Origin: Acinetobacter chinensis
Lineage (GTDB): Bacteria > Pseudomonadota > Gammaproteobacteria > Pseudomonadales > Moraxellaceae
DNA length: 64,000 bases
Reading direction: 5' to 3'
Assembly: GCF_002165375.2 (NCBI RefSeq)
Contig: NZ_CP032134.1
Coordinates: 3,410,001 to 3,474,000, forward strand
Made by a program: the position numbers and the translations under genes. Every line of letters starts with the position of its first letter. The stretch's first letter is position 1. The notes beneath the pieces were generated by a model. That model was not told where the DNA came from. It was given only the letters and a program-made list of their open reading frames with translations, and did no database searches. This document shows, piece by piece, positions 36,227 to 45,471 of this stretch.

Positions 36227-37414
36227 TTATTTTCTTTGCTGATTTTTCAGATAATCCTGAATACTCATTGGCGTTGGACGCGAAGTCCCTGCTGAACTGC
36301 CTGTATTTGCAGCTGGCGCACTGTCTGCCTGCTGACGCTGAATAGCAGGTACATCATCATCTTCAGCGGTATTCTGAGGTGCAGAACTGTGGCTGACATG
36401 TGCCGAAGGACGTTTTGCAGGCTCTGCTGAATCTGCGGAATTACGGGTCAGACCTGTTGCAATCACTGTCACACTGATTTCATCACGTGCATCTGGATCA
36501 AATACTGTACCGTAGAATACCTGACCTTCATCCAGATCAACAATCTGATTGACTACATCGGTAATTTCCTCAATTTCACCGAAAGTCACATCATCGCCAC
36601 CAGTGACATTGATCAGAATCCCTTTTGCATTCATGATCGTGACATTATCCAGTAACGGACTGCGGATGGCCTGTTCAGCTGCCTGACGTGCACGTGTTTC
36701 ACCACGTCCACTGCCCACACCCATCATGGCATAACCACGGGTACTCATTGCAGTTTTCAGATCGGCGAAGTCAAGGTTGATATGACCTGGGCGAACCACA
36801 AGATCAAAGATACTGCGCACCGCATTCAGCAATACATCATCTGCCTTTTTATAGGCATCTTTCATCGAAATATCACGGAAGACTTTAAGCAGTCGCTGGT
36901 TTGGAATAATAATCAGGGAATCAACATGCGCTTCAAGGGCTTCAATGCCCTTTTCCGCAGACTGCTGACGACGCTTACCTTCAAAGTTAAACGGCGTAGT
37001 GACAACACCAACGGTCAGAATCCCCATTTCTTTTGCAATTTCAGCAACGACTGGCGCGGCACCTGTGCCTGTACCACCACCCATACCGGCAGTCACGAAA
37101 ACCATGTCCGTACCTTCCAGGTGCTGGCGGATCAGTTCACGGCTTTCTTCTGCTGCTGCCTGTCCTACCTGAGGATTGGCACCCGCACCCAGACCACGGG
37201 TGCTTTGCTCACCCAGCTGAATCTTGAACTGAGCATTCATACGATCAAGTGCCTGTTTGTCCGTATTTGCACAGACAAACTTTACACCCTGAATATCAGA
37301 CTCAAGCATGTGCTGTACGGCATTACCACCAGCACCACCTACACCGAATACAGTGAAACGGGCTTGACCGTTGCTATCGTTCTGATCATCTTCTAAAAAT
37401 TCAAATGAGGCCAT
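36227..37414 (-). CDS. ftsZ: Cell division protein FtsZ
   Basis: Tubulin-like GTPase of 395 residues forming the division ring. ATG 37414 (MASFEFLEDD) is the conserved Acinetobacter-type start; the longer frame to 37486 lies in the promoter gap. The GTP-binding loop GGGTGTGAAP, the T7-loop region with NLDFADLKT, a variable linker rich in Ala, Ser and Asp, and the C-terminal partner-binding peptide PMSIQDYL are all intact. The 168-bp gap after ftsA probably carries an extra promoter. Confidence 0.98.
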   Translation of the reverse strand: MASFEFLEDDQNDSNGQARFTVFGVGGAGGNAVQHMLESDIQGVKFVCANTDKQALDRMNAQFKIQLGEQSTRGLGAGANPQVGQAAAEESRELIRQHLEGTDMVFVTAGMGGGTGTGAAPVVAEIAKEMGILTVGVVTTPFNFEGKRRQQSAEKGIEALEAHVDSLIIIPNQRLLKVFRDISMKDAYKKADDVLLNAVRSIFDLVVRPGHINLDFADLKTAMSTRGYAMMGVGSGRGETRARQAAEQAIRSPLLDNVTIMNAKGILINVTGGDDVTFGEIEEITDVVNQIVDLDEGQVFYGTVFDPDARDEISVTVIATGLTRNSADSAEPAKRPSAHVSHSSAPQNTAEDDDVPAIQRQQADSAPAANTGSSAGTSRPTPMSIQDYLKNQQRK

Positions 37415-37582
37415 GACCTTTGGACTTCCTAATTCATCTCTGGCAGAAACTGCTCGCCCGTATACTGCCTTGATCTTAATAAACAAAAAAAATTGTGTTT
37501 TAGGATGCTGTTCAACTCAAGGCTTGTCAAGTCCAAGTCGTCTGACGTACATCTTACAAACAATATTCCCTAAAAAATTAAT

Positions 37583-38845
37583 CTAAAAAACTGATTTCAG
37601 TTTCTCGTTTAACCCTGACCATGCCCGTCCAATCCGTTTTACAAAGGATAAATGATCGGTATCTTCCGGTTCAACAACCGCTTCCTGAGTTTCACTCTGA
37701 CTGAACAGCAGTAGCCCTGCCGCAGTTGCATACTGTGAACGTCTCAATGCGGCCAGGTGCTGATCATCTGCACTGATCTGTAATGGTGGATTGCCCAGAT
37801 GTGCAGAAACACCCAGCATTTTTCTGACCAGGCTGATCATCCCTTCAATCTGGCAGGCATCACCGGTCAGCACCACACCATGATAAAGCCCATGAATGGC
37901 ACCACTTTTTTCCAGTTCTTCACGCACCTGCCCAAAGATTTCTTCGTAACGGGCAATAATAATTTCTGTCAGTTCAATACGGCTGATGGTCTGAGGTCCA
38001 TCGATTCCCTGAATCTGAATCATGTGATCCGGCTTGACCACTTTAAGGTCTACGCAGCCGTACAGCAGTTTAATCCGTTCCGCTTCTTCTGTTGTGGTCT
38101 GCAGTACTGCTGCAATATCACGTGTAACATGCTCACCACCACGCTGTAAGGTGTGTGCAAACGCCAGTCGCCCATCCAGATACACGGCTATATTTGTTGT
38201 TCCTGCACCGATATCCACCAGGCAGACACCATATTCTTTTTCATCTTTCAGCAGACTTGCTTCAGCGGTCGCCAGGCTGGAAACCACCATCTTTTCAACA
38301 CTGATATTTGCGCCTTTCATGGCACGGTCCAGATTCTGCATGGTGCTGATCGGCAGCATCATCAGCTGATAATGTCCCGTCATGCTGTGCGCAGACATTC
38401 TGACCGGATTCTGTACCCATTCACCAGAATCATCCAGATCAAAACCCAGTGGAACTGCACTGACCAGATAATGGTCTGAAGTCACATGACTGGCTTTGGC
38501 AAGTTCCAGGGCACGTACCACTTCACTGGTGGAAATAGAATGGTCACTGTTGTCGATTGGAGTACGTCCAGATGCATAAAAACTTTTCAGTTCCGCACTC
38601 GGAATGGATACCCAGGCAGAATGCACACGACACTCAGCCATATCTTCCGCTTCCTGCACGGCATTTTTTATAGCTGTAATGACTTTATCAAGACTGACAA
38701 TTTTTCCTTTACTCATGCCCCGGTTACGCGCAGTCGCCATCCCGATCACCTGGATGTTGTCCGGAGCGTGTACCTTGCCAATCAAAACTGAAACTTTGTG
38801 TGTCCCAATGTCAATCGCAACAACTGAGGGAACAGCTTCATTCAT
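37583..38845 (-). CDS. ftsA: Cell division protein FtsA
   Basis: Actin-like ATPase of 420 residues that anchors FtsZ to the membrane. Phosphate-binding motifs VVAIDIGTHKVSVLIG and DIGAGTTNIAVY are clear, and the adenosine motif is VVLTGDACQIEGM. The C-terminal amphipathic helix, about the last 15 residues (RIGRAWSGLNEKLKSVF), is the membrane anchor. The gene lies 63 bp after ftsQ in the same direction. Confidence 0.97.
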   Translation of the reverse strand: MNEAVPSVVAIDIGTHKVSVLIGKVHAPDNIQVIGMATARNRGMSKGKIVSLDKVITAIKNAVQEAEDMAECRVHSAWVSIPSAELKSFYASGRTPIDNSDHSISTSEVVRALELAKASHVTSDHYLVSAVPLGFDLDDSGEWVQNPVRMSAHSMTGHYQLMMLPISTMQNLDRAMKGANISVEKMVVSSLATAEASLLKDEKEYGVCLVDIGAGTTNIAVYLDGRLAFAHTLQRGGEHVTRDIAAVLQTTTEEAERIKLLYGCVDLKVVKPDHMIQIQGIDGPQTISRIELTEIIIARYEEIFGQVREELEKSGAIHGLYHGVVLTGDACQIEGMISLVRKMLGVSAHLGNPPLQISADDQHLAALRRSQYATAAGLLLFSQSETQEAVVEPEDTDHLSFVKRIGRAWSGLNEKLKSVF

Positions 38846-38908
38846 TATTCACTACCATTACATTTCTGTTTAATTTATGGCTTAACGCCTATGTTATAAA
38901 GCCAGGTA

Positions 38909-39763
38909 TTATGGCTTTGCCGTTCTTCCATCCGCAATGCCTGTGTCACTAATCGTTACAACAAAGTGACCATTGACAATTTTTGGTGGCAGCCCATTTT
39001 TCCACTGTATTGCCAGACCGTTGCGGTACCGCAGGTCTATTGAGGAAATCAGAGGCCACACCGGTTTTAAATCGCTTTGCGCAAGATGGCTCATGCGCTG
39101 CAATTTACTCATCGTCTGATCCTGATCCACGATAACACGCAAACCAGAGTCAAACTGCATAAACCAGGTCATTCGGTCTGTTAGATATAATTCTTTTAGA
39201 CGAATATTCACTGGTTGAAATAACTGATTAATTTCATGATAACGGCGCATCATCATTTTTGACTGATGCACAGGACCATGCAGTAACGGTAAATTCTGAT
39301 AATTTTTAGGTTTTACTTCTGAAAACACATCACCGCTGTCGCTTAACAGCCGTCCTGTACCCCAGCGGGCAATGGCATGCTTCGGCATAACCCGGACTTT
39401 AATGGCATTTGGCCAAGCCCTGGAAACCACAACCCGATCCACCCATGAAATCTCAAGCGTTTTATCACGGATCTGCTCAAGATCAGAGGTGAAGTAATTA
39501 TGCTGTACCGCAGGCGATACAAGTTTGATCACCTGCTGAGCTTCCTCATCCGAACGGCTTCCCACAACATTCAGCTCTGCAACCCGGGCATCCGTCATGA
39601 CCTGATACAGAGCATATACACCCAGTGCAAGTACAGCGAATGCAATCAGCATCAATAACCACCCACCTGCATTGGCAAGCTTTTCTCCACGTGTCGGAGG
39701 CTTGTCATGAATGGAGGTGATTGCTGCCTTTTTTCGGCGCATGGATGCAGGAAGCTGAGCCAT
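38909..39763 (-). CDS. ftsQ: Cell division protein FtsQ
   Basis: Bitopic inner-membrane protein of 284 residues that recruits FtsB and FtsL. A basic cytoplasmic N-terminus is followed by one transmembrane helix (about residues 33-54), a POTRA domain beginning RVAELNVVGSRSDEE and a beta domain. The start lies three bases after the ddlB stop, so the pair is tightly coupled. Confidence 0.94.
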   Translation of the reverse strand: MAQLPASMRRKKAAITSIHDKPPTRGEKLANAGGWLLMLIAFAVLALGVYALYQVMTDARVAELNVVGSRSDEEAQQVIKLVSPAVQHNYFTSDLEQIRDKTLEISWVDRVVVSRAWPNAIKVRVMPKHAIARWGTGRLLSDSGDVFSEVKPKNYQNLPLLHGPVHQSKMMMRRYHEINQLFQPVNIRLKELYLTDRMTWFMQFDSGLRVIVDQDQTMSKLQRMSHLAQSDLKPVWPLISSIDLRYRNGLAIQWKNGLPPKIVNGHFVVTISDTGIADGRTAKP

Positions 39764-39766
39764 AAA

Positions 39767-40696
39767 TCAGTGAACTTTTTCCGCTAAGGTCTGCTCAAGA
39801 ATCGCAACACAAAGCTCATCGAAGCTGTATCCAACCGCCTGAGCCGCTTTCGGCACCAGAGAATGGCTGGTCATACCCGGAACTGTATTTACTTCCAGCA
39901 ACCAGAAATTGCCCTGTTCATCACGCATGGCATCAATACGTCCCCAGCCACTTGCACCTACTGCATTAAATGCACGCAGGCACAACGCCTGAAGCTGTTC
40001 TTCTTCAGCTTTTTCCAGACCACATGGAATACCGTACTGAACATCATCACGGTTATATTTTGCTTCATAATCGTAAAATGCAACGTCAGCCGGTGGCTGA
40101 AGACGAATCACAGGCAATGGCTGACCGTTCAGGAATGAAATCGTATATTCACGACCTGTAATCCATTTTTCAGCCATCACAACGGCATCATGTTTCGTTG
40201 CTTTTTCAATTGCTGCAGCAAGGTCTTCTGCTTTTTCCACCTTGCTCATACCCACGCTTGAACCTTCATGCACAGGTTTAATAATCAATGGCAAACCAAG
40301 TACACTGACCACTTCATTCAGGTCTGTGTCTTTGCCAACAATGCGATATGGTGCTGTTGGAAGCTCAGAACCCTGCCAGATCTGTTTGGTTTTGACTTTA
40401 TCCATGCCAATGGCAGAACCCTGAACACCAGTACCGGTATATGGCAGATTCAGCCACTCAAGCGCACCCTGAATCTGACCGTCTTCACCACCACGACCAT
40501 GCAGTACAATAAAAGCACGGTCAAAATTGACCAGTTCAGTAATACTGCGTTCCAGAGGATCAAAACCTTCTGCATTTACGCCAGAACGCAGCAACGCCTC
40601 AAGCACTGCCTGACCACTTGCCAGTGAAACTTCACGTTCAGCCGACTTACCACCCAACAGCACTGCAACTTTGCCGAATTTTGAAGCATTTGACAT
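39767..40696 (-). CDS. ddlB: D-alanine--D-alanine ligase
   Basis: ATP-grasp ligase of 309 residues making the D-Ala-D-Ala dipeptide for peptidoglycan. Motifs: AVLLGGKSAEREVSL at the N-terminus, LHGRGGEDGQIQGALE, the ATP-site HEGSSVGMSKV and the metal-site EVNTVPGMTSHSLVP. Placed between murC and ftsQ as in other gammaproteobacteria. Confidence 0.97.
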   Translation of the reverse strand: MSNASKFGKVAVLLGGKSAEREVSLASGQAVLEALLRSGVNAEGFDPLERSITELVNFDRAFIVLHGRGGEDGQIQGALEWLNLPYTGTGVQGSAIGMDKVKTKQIWQGSELPTAPYRIVGKDTDLNEVVSVLGLPLIIKPVHEGSSVGMSKVEKAEDLAAAIEKATKHDAVVMAEKWITGREYTISFLNGQPLPVIRLQPPADVAFYDYEAKYNRDDVQYGIPCGLEKAEEEQLQALCLRAFNAVGASGWGRIDAMRDEQGNFWLLEVNTVPGMTSHSLVPKAAQAVGYSFDELCVAILEQTLAEKVH

Positions 40697-40745
40697 TTTT
40701 TATCCTTAAATCTTTAAAAACGGGTTAAATCCAAGCTCAGCTCAA

Positions 40746-42194
40746 TTATTTTAAGTAGAGGTTATGCTGAGTCAGTTCCACTGAAATTGCACCCACATTA
40801 CCTGCACCCTGTGTCAGCAGCAGATCGTTTGCCTGCAACACTTTTTTCATGACGCTCTGAATATTACCTTCAACCGGATCGAGTAAAATTGGCTCAACCT
40901 CACCCCGTAAACGGATGCTTCTTGCCAGAGCACGGCTGTCCGCTCCCACAATCGGCTTTTCACCCGCAGGATATACCTCAAGCAACAGCAACTGATCAAC
41001 CTGTGACAATACATCCACAAAATCATCAAAACAGTCACGGGTACGACTGAAACGGTGCGGCTGGAACATCATGACCAGACGACGGTCTGGATGGCTTGCG
41101 CGGGCAGCCTTAATGGTTGCTTCCACCTCTTTAGGGTGATGTCCGTAATCATCCACCAGTTTGACGTTGCCACCGTCCAGTTCAAACTCACCCTGAACCT
41201 GGAAGCGACGCCCCACACCACTGAAACTTTCAAGCGCACGGGCAATGGCAGCATCAGAAACACCTTCATCTGTTGCAATACCGATTGCAGCCAGTGCATT
41301 TAAAATATTGTGCAGACCTGGCAGGTTAATGGTCAGACGTAATGGCTCACGTCCTTTACGCAATACCGTAAAGTGTGACTGCATACCGGTCTGTTCAACA
41401 TCAACCGCACGGATGTCATTGTCTTCATTAAAACCATAAGTCAGTAACGGACGCCCGATCCGTGGCATGATTTCACGGATATTGGCATCATCACCACAGA
41501 CAACCGCCAAACCGTAAAACGGCATTTTTTGCAGGAATTTGACAAATGTGTCTTTCAGCACATCAAAGCTGCCACCATAAGTATCCATATGATCTGCATC
41601 AATATTGGTCACGATTGCTGCCATTGGCTCAAGGTGCAGGAATGATGCATCTGACTCATCTGCCTCAGCAACAATATAACGGCTCGCACCCAGTGCAGCA
41701 TTGACACCGGTACGGTTCAGCAGACCACCAATCACATAAGTCGGATCAAGGTTTTCTTCTGCCAGCATACAGGTCACAAGACTGGTGGTTGTGGTTTTCC
41801 CGTGTGTCCCGGCAACCGCAATACCATGACGGTAACGCATCAGTTCACCCAGCATTTCTGCACGGCGCACCACGGGAATGCGGTTTTCAATCGCCGCTTT
41901 TATTTCTGGGTTTTCAGGATCAATCGCTGTGGAAACAACCAACACATTTGCCCCTTTAATATTGTCAGCGGTATGACCAATGTGTACACGGATATCATTT
42001 TCTTCAAGCTGAGCCGTGGTTTTTGATGCTTTGATATCTGAACCCGAAACCTTGTACCCCTGGTTTTTCAGTACTTCAGCAATACCGCACATGCCTGCCC
42101 CACCAATCCCCACAAAATGAATGTGTTTGATTCGGCGCATTTCAGGAATTTTAATTAATTTTTTTGCTTGTTCAGCAGGAATAGTCGGGGACAT
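40746..42194 (-). CDS. murC: UDP-N-acetylmuramate--L-alanine ligase
   Basis: Mur ligase of 482 residues adding the first amino acid to UDP-MurNAc. The Rossmann-like N-terminus has FVGIGGAGMCGIAEVL, the ATP loop is GTHGKTTTTSLV, the central domain has EADESDASFLHL, and the C-terminal domain has DDYGHHPKEVEATI. It starts 12 bases after murG and is followed by ddlB after a 49-bp gap. Confidence 0.98.
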   Translation of the reverse strand: MSPTIPAEQAKKLIKIPEMRRIKHIHFVGIGGAGMCGIAEVLKNQGYKVSGSDIKASKTTAQLEENDIRVHIGHTADNIKGANVLVVSTAIDPENPEIKAAIENRIPVVRRAEMLGELMRYRHGIAVAGTHGKTTTTSLVTCMLAEENLDPTYVIGGLLNRTGVNAALGASRYIVAEADESDASFLHLEPMAAIVTNIDADHMDTYGGSFDVLKDTFVKFLQKMPFYGLAVVCGDDANIREIMPRIGRPLLTYGFNEDNDIRAVDVEQTGMQSHFTVLRKGREPLRLTINLPGLHNILNALAAIGIATDEGVSDAAIARALESFSGVGRRFQVQGEFELDGGNVKLVDDYGHHPKEVEATIKAARASHPDRRLVMMFQPHRFSRTRDCFDDFVDVLSQVDQLLLLEVYPAGEKPIVGADSRALARSIRLRGEVEPILLDPVEGNIQSVMKKVLQANDLLLTQGAGNVGAISVELTQHNLYLK

Positions 42195-42206
42195 AATTTA
42201 CTCGGA

Positions 42207-43304
42207 TTACAATTCTTGAATTAAACGAACCACTTGCAGGGTTGCATCAGGCTGCGCTTTCTGACGCGCCTTTGCTGCCATTTCAGATAAAAGCTGGCGG
42301 TTCATAAGAGGAGTCAGCAGTGCAGCCAGACTTTCTGAAGTCAGATCTGCCTGCGGAGATATTTTTGCAGCACCCGTGTCAGCCAGAAATTTTGCATTGG
42401 CCGTCTGGTGATCATCCACAGCACTCGGTAACGGTACAAAGATGGCAGCTACACCTGCTGTCGCAATTTCTGTCACAGTTAAAGCACCGGCGCGACAGAT
42501 AATCAGATCAGCTTCACTGTAGGCTTTTGCCATATCATCAATAAAAGGCTGAACTTCCACGCTCAGTGACACTGGTGCATCTGCATAACGCGCCAGTGTC
42601 GTTTCTGCCTGATTCTGACCGCACTGATGAAACACTGAAACAGGAACCTGGAGCTGTTTCAATGCAGCAGGTACACGCTCATTCAGTGCCTGTGCCCCAA
42701 GTGAGCCACCCACTATCAGCACTTTAAGTGGCTGACCTGATTTTTCACGTTCCTGATAACGCCATGACGGATTCAGGATTTCAGTAATTTCCTTACGGAC
42801 AGGATTTCCCGTCGTTTTAATTTTTGGTCCATCAGGAAAAGCACCTGGAAATGCCTGACAAACGGTCTTTGCCACTCTGGACAACTGTGTATTGGTAAAA
42901 CCGGCAATTGCATTCTGTTCATGAATAATCACAGGAATCCCCAGGATTCGGGCTGCAAGACCACCAGGCCCTGCAACATAACCACCGAATCCAGCAACTG
43001 CATCCACGTTCAGCTGCTTCATATAGCGCATTGCGCTGAGTGTTGCTTTTAATATTTTAAATGGTGCTGCCAGTTTTCTGAGCACACCATTACCACGCAC
43101 ACCCTGAATATCAATCTGATACACAGGAATGTCATGATTTTTCAGAAGACGGTTTTCCATTCCTGCTGGAGTCGCCAGCCAGGAAACTTCTGAACCCTGC
43201 TGTTGCAGTTCTTTGGCAACAGCGAGTGCAGGAAATACATGTCCGCCTGTACCTGCGGCCATCATCATGACATGTCTTGGCTTAGTTTGCTGTGGGTTGG
43301 TCAC
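42207..43304 (-). CDS. murG: Lipid II synthase MurG (GlcNAc transferase)
   Basis: GT28 glycosyltransferase of 365 residues that adds GlcNAc to lipid I on the cytoplasmic membrane face. The GxGGH loop (MAAGTGGHVFPALAVA), HEQNAIAGFTN, GGSLGAQALNE and ICRAGALTVTEIA, part of the UDP-GlcNAc site, are present. It is the first gene of the local division/cell-wall unit; ftsW and earlier mur genes are not adjacent. A possible promoter lies at 43342-43370. Confidence 0.97.
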   Translation of the reverse strand: MTNPQQTKPRHVMMMAAGTGGHVFPALAVAKELQQQGSEVSWLATPAGMENRLLKNHDIPVYQIDIQGVRGNGVLRKLAAPFKILKATLSAMRYMKQLNVDAVAGFGGYVAGPGGLAARILGIPVIIHEQNAIAGFTNTQLSRVAKTVCQAFPGAFPDGPKIKTTGNPVRKEITEILNPSWRYQEREKSGQPLKVLIVGGSLGAQALNERVPAALKQLQVPVSVFHQCGQNQAETTLARYADAPVSLSVEVQPFIDDMAKAYSEADLIICRAGALTVTEIATAGVAAIFVPLPSAVDDHQTANAKFLADTGAAKISPQADLTSESLAALLTPLMNRQLLSEMAAKARQKAQPDATLQVVRLIQEL

Positions 43305-43341
43305 GGTCTAATTCTTCAATTCAGATCTGGCAATAAAAATT

Positions 43342-43370
43342 CATATATAAGTTGACAATTGTAATCACAA
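43342..43370 (-). promoter_or_regulatory. Possible promoter of the murG-ftsZ unit
   Basis: On the minus strand TTGTGA (43370-43365) and TATATG (43347-43342) are 17 bp apart. The -35 matches four of six consensus positions. A transcript start near 43335 would give a leader of about 30 nt before murG. Confidence 0.4.
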
Positions 43371-43542
43371 ACGACAAGGCATTAAAGTTTAATTACTGTA
43401 TTTCGCCCGGTGTTTAATTGTTTTTTCCCTCATCTTTCTCAGTTTAAACCAGTTTTATTATTAATTCATACAGAACCCTGAAAATCTGTACCAATTCTGT
43501 GATTCTGACAGTGAATTTAACCATCAGAATCATAAAAACTTA

Positions 43543-43578
43543 AATCATGAGAATGCACTGTAAAAGCTCCTCATGATT
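43543..43578 (-). terminator. Possible terminator of gshB
   Basis: AATCATGAG (43543-43551) pairs perfectly with CTCATGATT (43570-43578) around an 18-nt loop; the minus strand then continues TAAGTTTTTA. The loop is long, so efficiency is uncertain. Confidence 0.45.
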
Positions 43579-43590
43579 CTTCATTTCTGT

Positions 43591-44535
43591 TCAGGCTTTT
43601 AAACCGGCTTCCAGCACATCAAACAGATCATCTGCAATGGAAGTTCCAAACTGGGTATCAATTTCACGGATACAGGTCGGACTGGTGACATTAATTTCTG
43701 TGACATAATTTCCAATCACATCAAGCCCAACAAAAATCAGACCTTTTTCTCTTAAAAATGGTCCAACTTCAGCTGCAATGGCTTTGTCATTTTCAGTCAG
43801 TGGACGTGCCTCACCCAGACCGCCTGCTGCCAGATTTCCACGTACTTCACCATTCTGAGGAATACGCGCCAGACAGTAAGCAACCGGTTCACCATTGATC
43901 ATCAGGATACGCTTATCACCATCCACAATTTCCGGAATATAACGCTGTGCCATAATCGGAACACTACCCATGGAGGTCAGCATTTCAATAGTGGAACCAA
44001 TATTTGCACCTGTGGCAGAAAGACGGAAAATCCCCATTCCACCCATTCCATCCAATGGTTTAACAATCACATCACCATGCTGCTGAATAAATTCACGGAT
44101 CAGGCTCTGCTGTGATGTCACCAAAGTTGGAACCTGAAGCTGAGGGAACTGTGTTGCAAACAATTTTTCATTACAGTCACGCAGACTCTGTGGTTTATTG
44201 ATAATCCATGCACCTTCACGCTCTGCCTGCTCCAGAATATAGGTCGTATAGACAAAATTCATATCAAAAGGCGGGTCTTTACGCATCAGTACAACATCAT
44301 AAGCCGCGATGGATTCTTTTTTCTTTTCACCCAGTTCATAATAATGGTTGTAATCTTCAAAAACCTGCAGCGATGAGATCAGCCCGTATGCCTTACCCTG
44401 ATCAATGTAAAGATCCTGCTGCAGTACATAGCCAAGCTCATGCCCACGGCGTGATGCAGCCCACAGCATTGCCATGGTTGAATCTTTCTTCAGGTTCACA
44501 TTTTCAATTGGGTCCATCACCACAAGTACACGCAT
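43591..44535 (-). CDS. gshB: Glutathione synthetase
   Basis: ATP-grasp ligase of 314 residues from ATG 44535 joining gamma-glutamylcysteine and glycine. Motifs: VVMDPIENVNLKKDSTMAML at the start, MRKDPPFDMNFVYTTYILE, the ATP-site VKPLDGMGGMGIF and the metal site GNYVTEINVTSPT. A GTG two codons earlier is less likely because AAGAG is better spaced for the ATG. gshA, the preceding pathway enzyme, lies at the right edge of the window, about 19 kb away, so the two steps are not an operon. Confidence 0.97.
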   Translation of the reverse strand: MRVLVVMDPIENVNLKKDSTMAMLWAASRRGHELGYVLQQDLYIDQGKAYGLISSLQVFEDYNHYYELGEKKKESIAAYDVVLMRKDPPFDMNFVYTTYILEQAEREGAWIINKPQSLRDCNEKLFATQFPQLQVPTLVTSQQSLIREFIQQHGDVIVKPLDGMGGMGIFRLSATGANIGSTIEMLTSMGSVPIMAQRYIPEIVDGDKRILMINGEPVAYCLARIPQNGEVRGNLAAGGLGEARPLTENDKAIAAEVGPFLREKGLIFVGLDVIGNYVTEINVTSPTCIREIDTQFGTSIADDLFDVLEAGLKA

Positions 44536-44662
44536 AGTCACTGCTCTTTTTCAGTTTCATTCTGAATGAGTATAGCGGAGATTCGTCGGTTCTTTTTCTC
44601 AATTTCGGTATAGAACTGTTCGGAATTTCAGATTTATATTTTAAAGCTGTGAGTGAGTCTGT

Positions 44663-44764
44663 TTATTGTTTTGCAGTATGAATGGCAATAATTCTGTCTG
44701 CAGGAAGAACTGATGAAGGCTCATGGGGTAAATCAATATGCTGATTAACAATTTTATTCTTCAT
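44663..44764 (-). CDS. Possible 33-residue small protein
   Basis: An ATG at 44764, preceded by AAAAGG eight bases upstream on the minus strand, opens a 33-codon frame ending TAA. It begins MKNKIVNQHI and ends ADRIIAIHTAKQ; it has a normal-looking residue mix and no transmembrane segment. It lies between the unknown membrane-anchored gene and gshB, on their strand. No family is recognised. The rest of the 339-bp gap is AT-rich and without other features. Confidence 0.35.
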   Translation of the reverse strand: MKNKIVNQHIDLPHEPSSVLPADRIIAIHTAKQ

Positions 44765-44874
44765 TAATAAAGCCTTTTGACACTGTTTTTAAAAACCTGC
44801 ACTCAGTTCTATTATTTTTATGTTCAATTTTTTGCATCATGATAATCTGTCTGATCATTATCCCGATCTAAAAA

Positions 44875-45399
44875 TCAGCTTTGTACTTTCTGCCGCTCCA
44901 TAATCAACTGATCAATGCTACCCGGGTCTCTCGGCAACCCCAGTCGAACCTGACATCCGGCATCTCCGGAAAAGCCCTCGGTAATGCTGATTTCTGCGGA
45001 TATTTCCAATGGACGACCAATATAAAAATCCGTTTTTTCCAGGCTGTGACACAATCTGGTGGTGTATTTCGGCTCAAGTTCGCCTATTTTAAAATCCTGA
45101 AAATACACTGCCACAATAAACTGCTGATTTTTCTGCTCAGGCTCACGCTGAATCTGAACTGTTCGGTTCACAGACTGACCTGGCTGTTTCAGCATCAGCA
45201 CACCCAGCAGTTTCTTTTGTGTTGCTTTATTCAGAGTAATCATCATTTTGCACTCAGGATCATTTTGAAGCACAAACGGATTCAGACGGAAAAAAATATC
45301 CCGTTCAATCTGATATCTGTGCCACCGTTTCCGATCCAGATGCTGCAGGATCAAAAAACCTGCCACCGCACAAAAGACCAACAACACAAGAAAAAGCAT
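44875..45399 (-). CDS. Membrane-anchored protein of unknown function
   Basis: Protein of 174 residues from ATG 45399, which has GGGGAAG eight to nine bases upstream; earlier in-frame starts at 45447 (GTG) and 45417 lack good ribosome sites. One N-terminal transmembrane helix (about residues 2-20) is followed by a basic stretch (DRKRWHRYQIE) and a soluble, probably cytoplasmic, beta-rich domain with FKIGELEPKYTTRLCHSLEK. That stretch faintly recalls HIRAN-like domains, which I would not claim. It follows pyrE on the same strand across a long perfect hairpin. No function can be assigned. Confidence 0.6.
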   Translation of the reverse strand: MLFLVLLVFCAVAGFLILQHLDRKRWHRYQIERDIFFRLNPFVLQNDPECKMMITLNKATQKKLLGVLMLKQPGQSVNRTVQIQREPEQKNQQFIVAVYFQDFKIGELEPKYTTRLCHSLEKTDFYIGRPLEISAEISITEGFSGDAGCQVRLGLPRDPGSIDQLIMERQKVQS

Positions 45400-45425
45400 G
45401 ATAACGCACTTCCCCATCCAGCTGA

Positions 45426-45465
45426 CCGTGAATATAAAAAGCCACACTGCTTTTTATATTCACGG
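45426..45465 (-). terminator. Perfect 17-bp hairpin after pyrE
   Basis: CCGTGAATATAAAAAGC (45426-45442) and its exact reverse complement (45449-45465) flank a six-base loop, seven bases after the pyrE stop. The T-run lies inside the stem rather than after it, so it may end, attenuate or protect the transcript before the next gene. Confidence 0.6.
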
Positions 45466-45471
45466 ACGGGT

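Noticed and set aside
36782..37396. 204-codon antisense frame over ftsZ
   Set aside because: Shadow of a strongly conserved gene.
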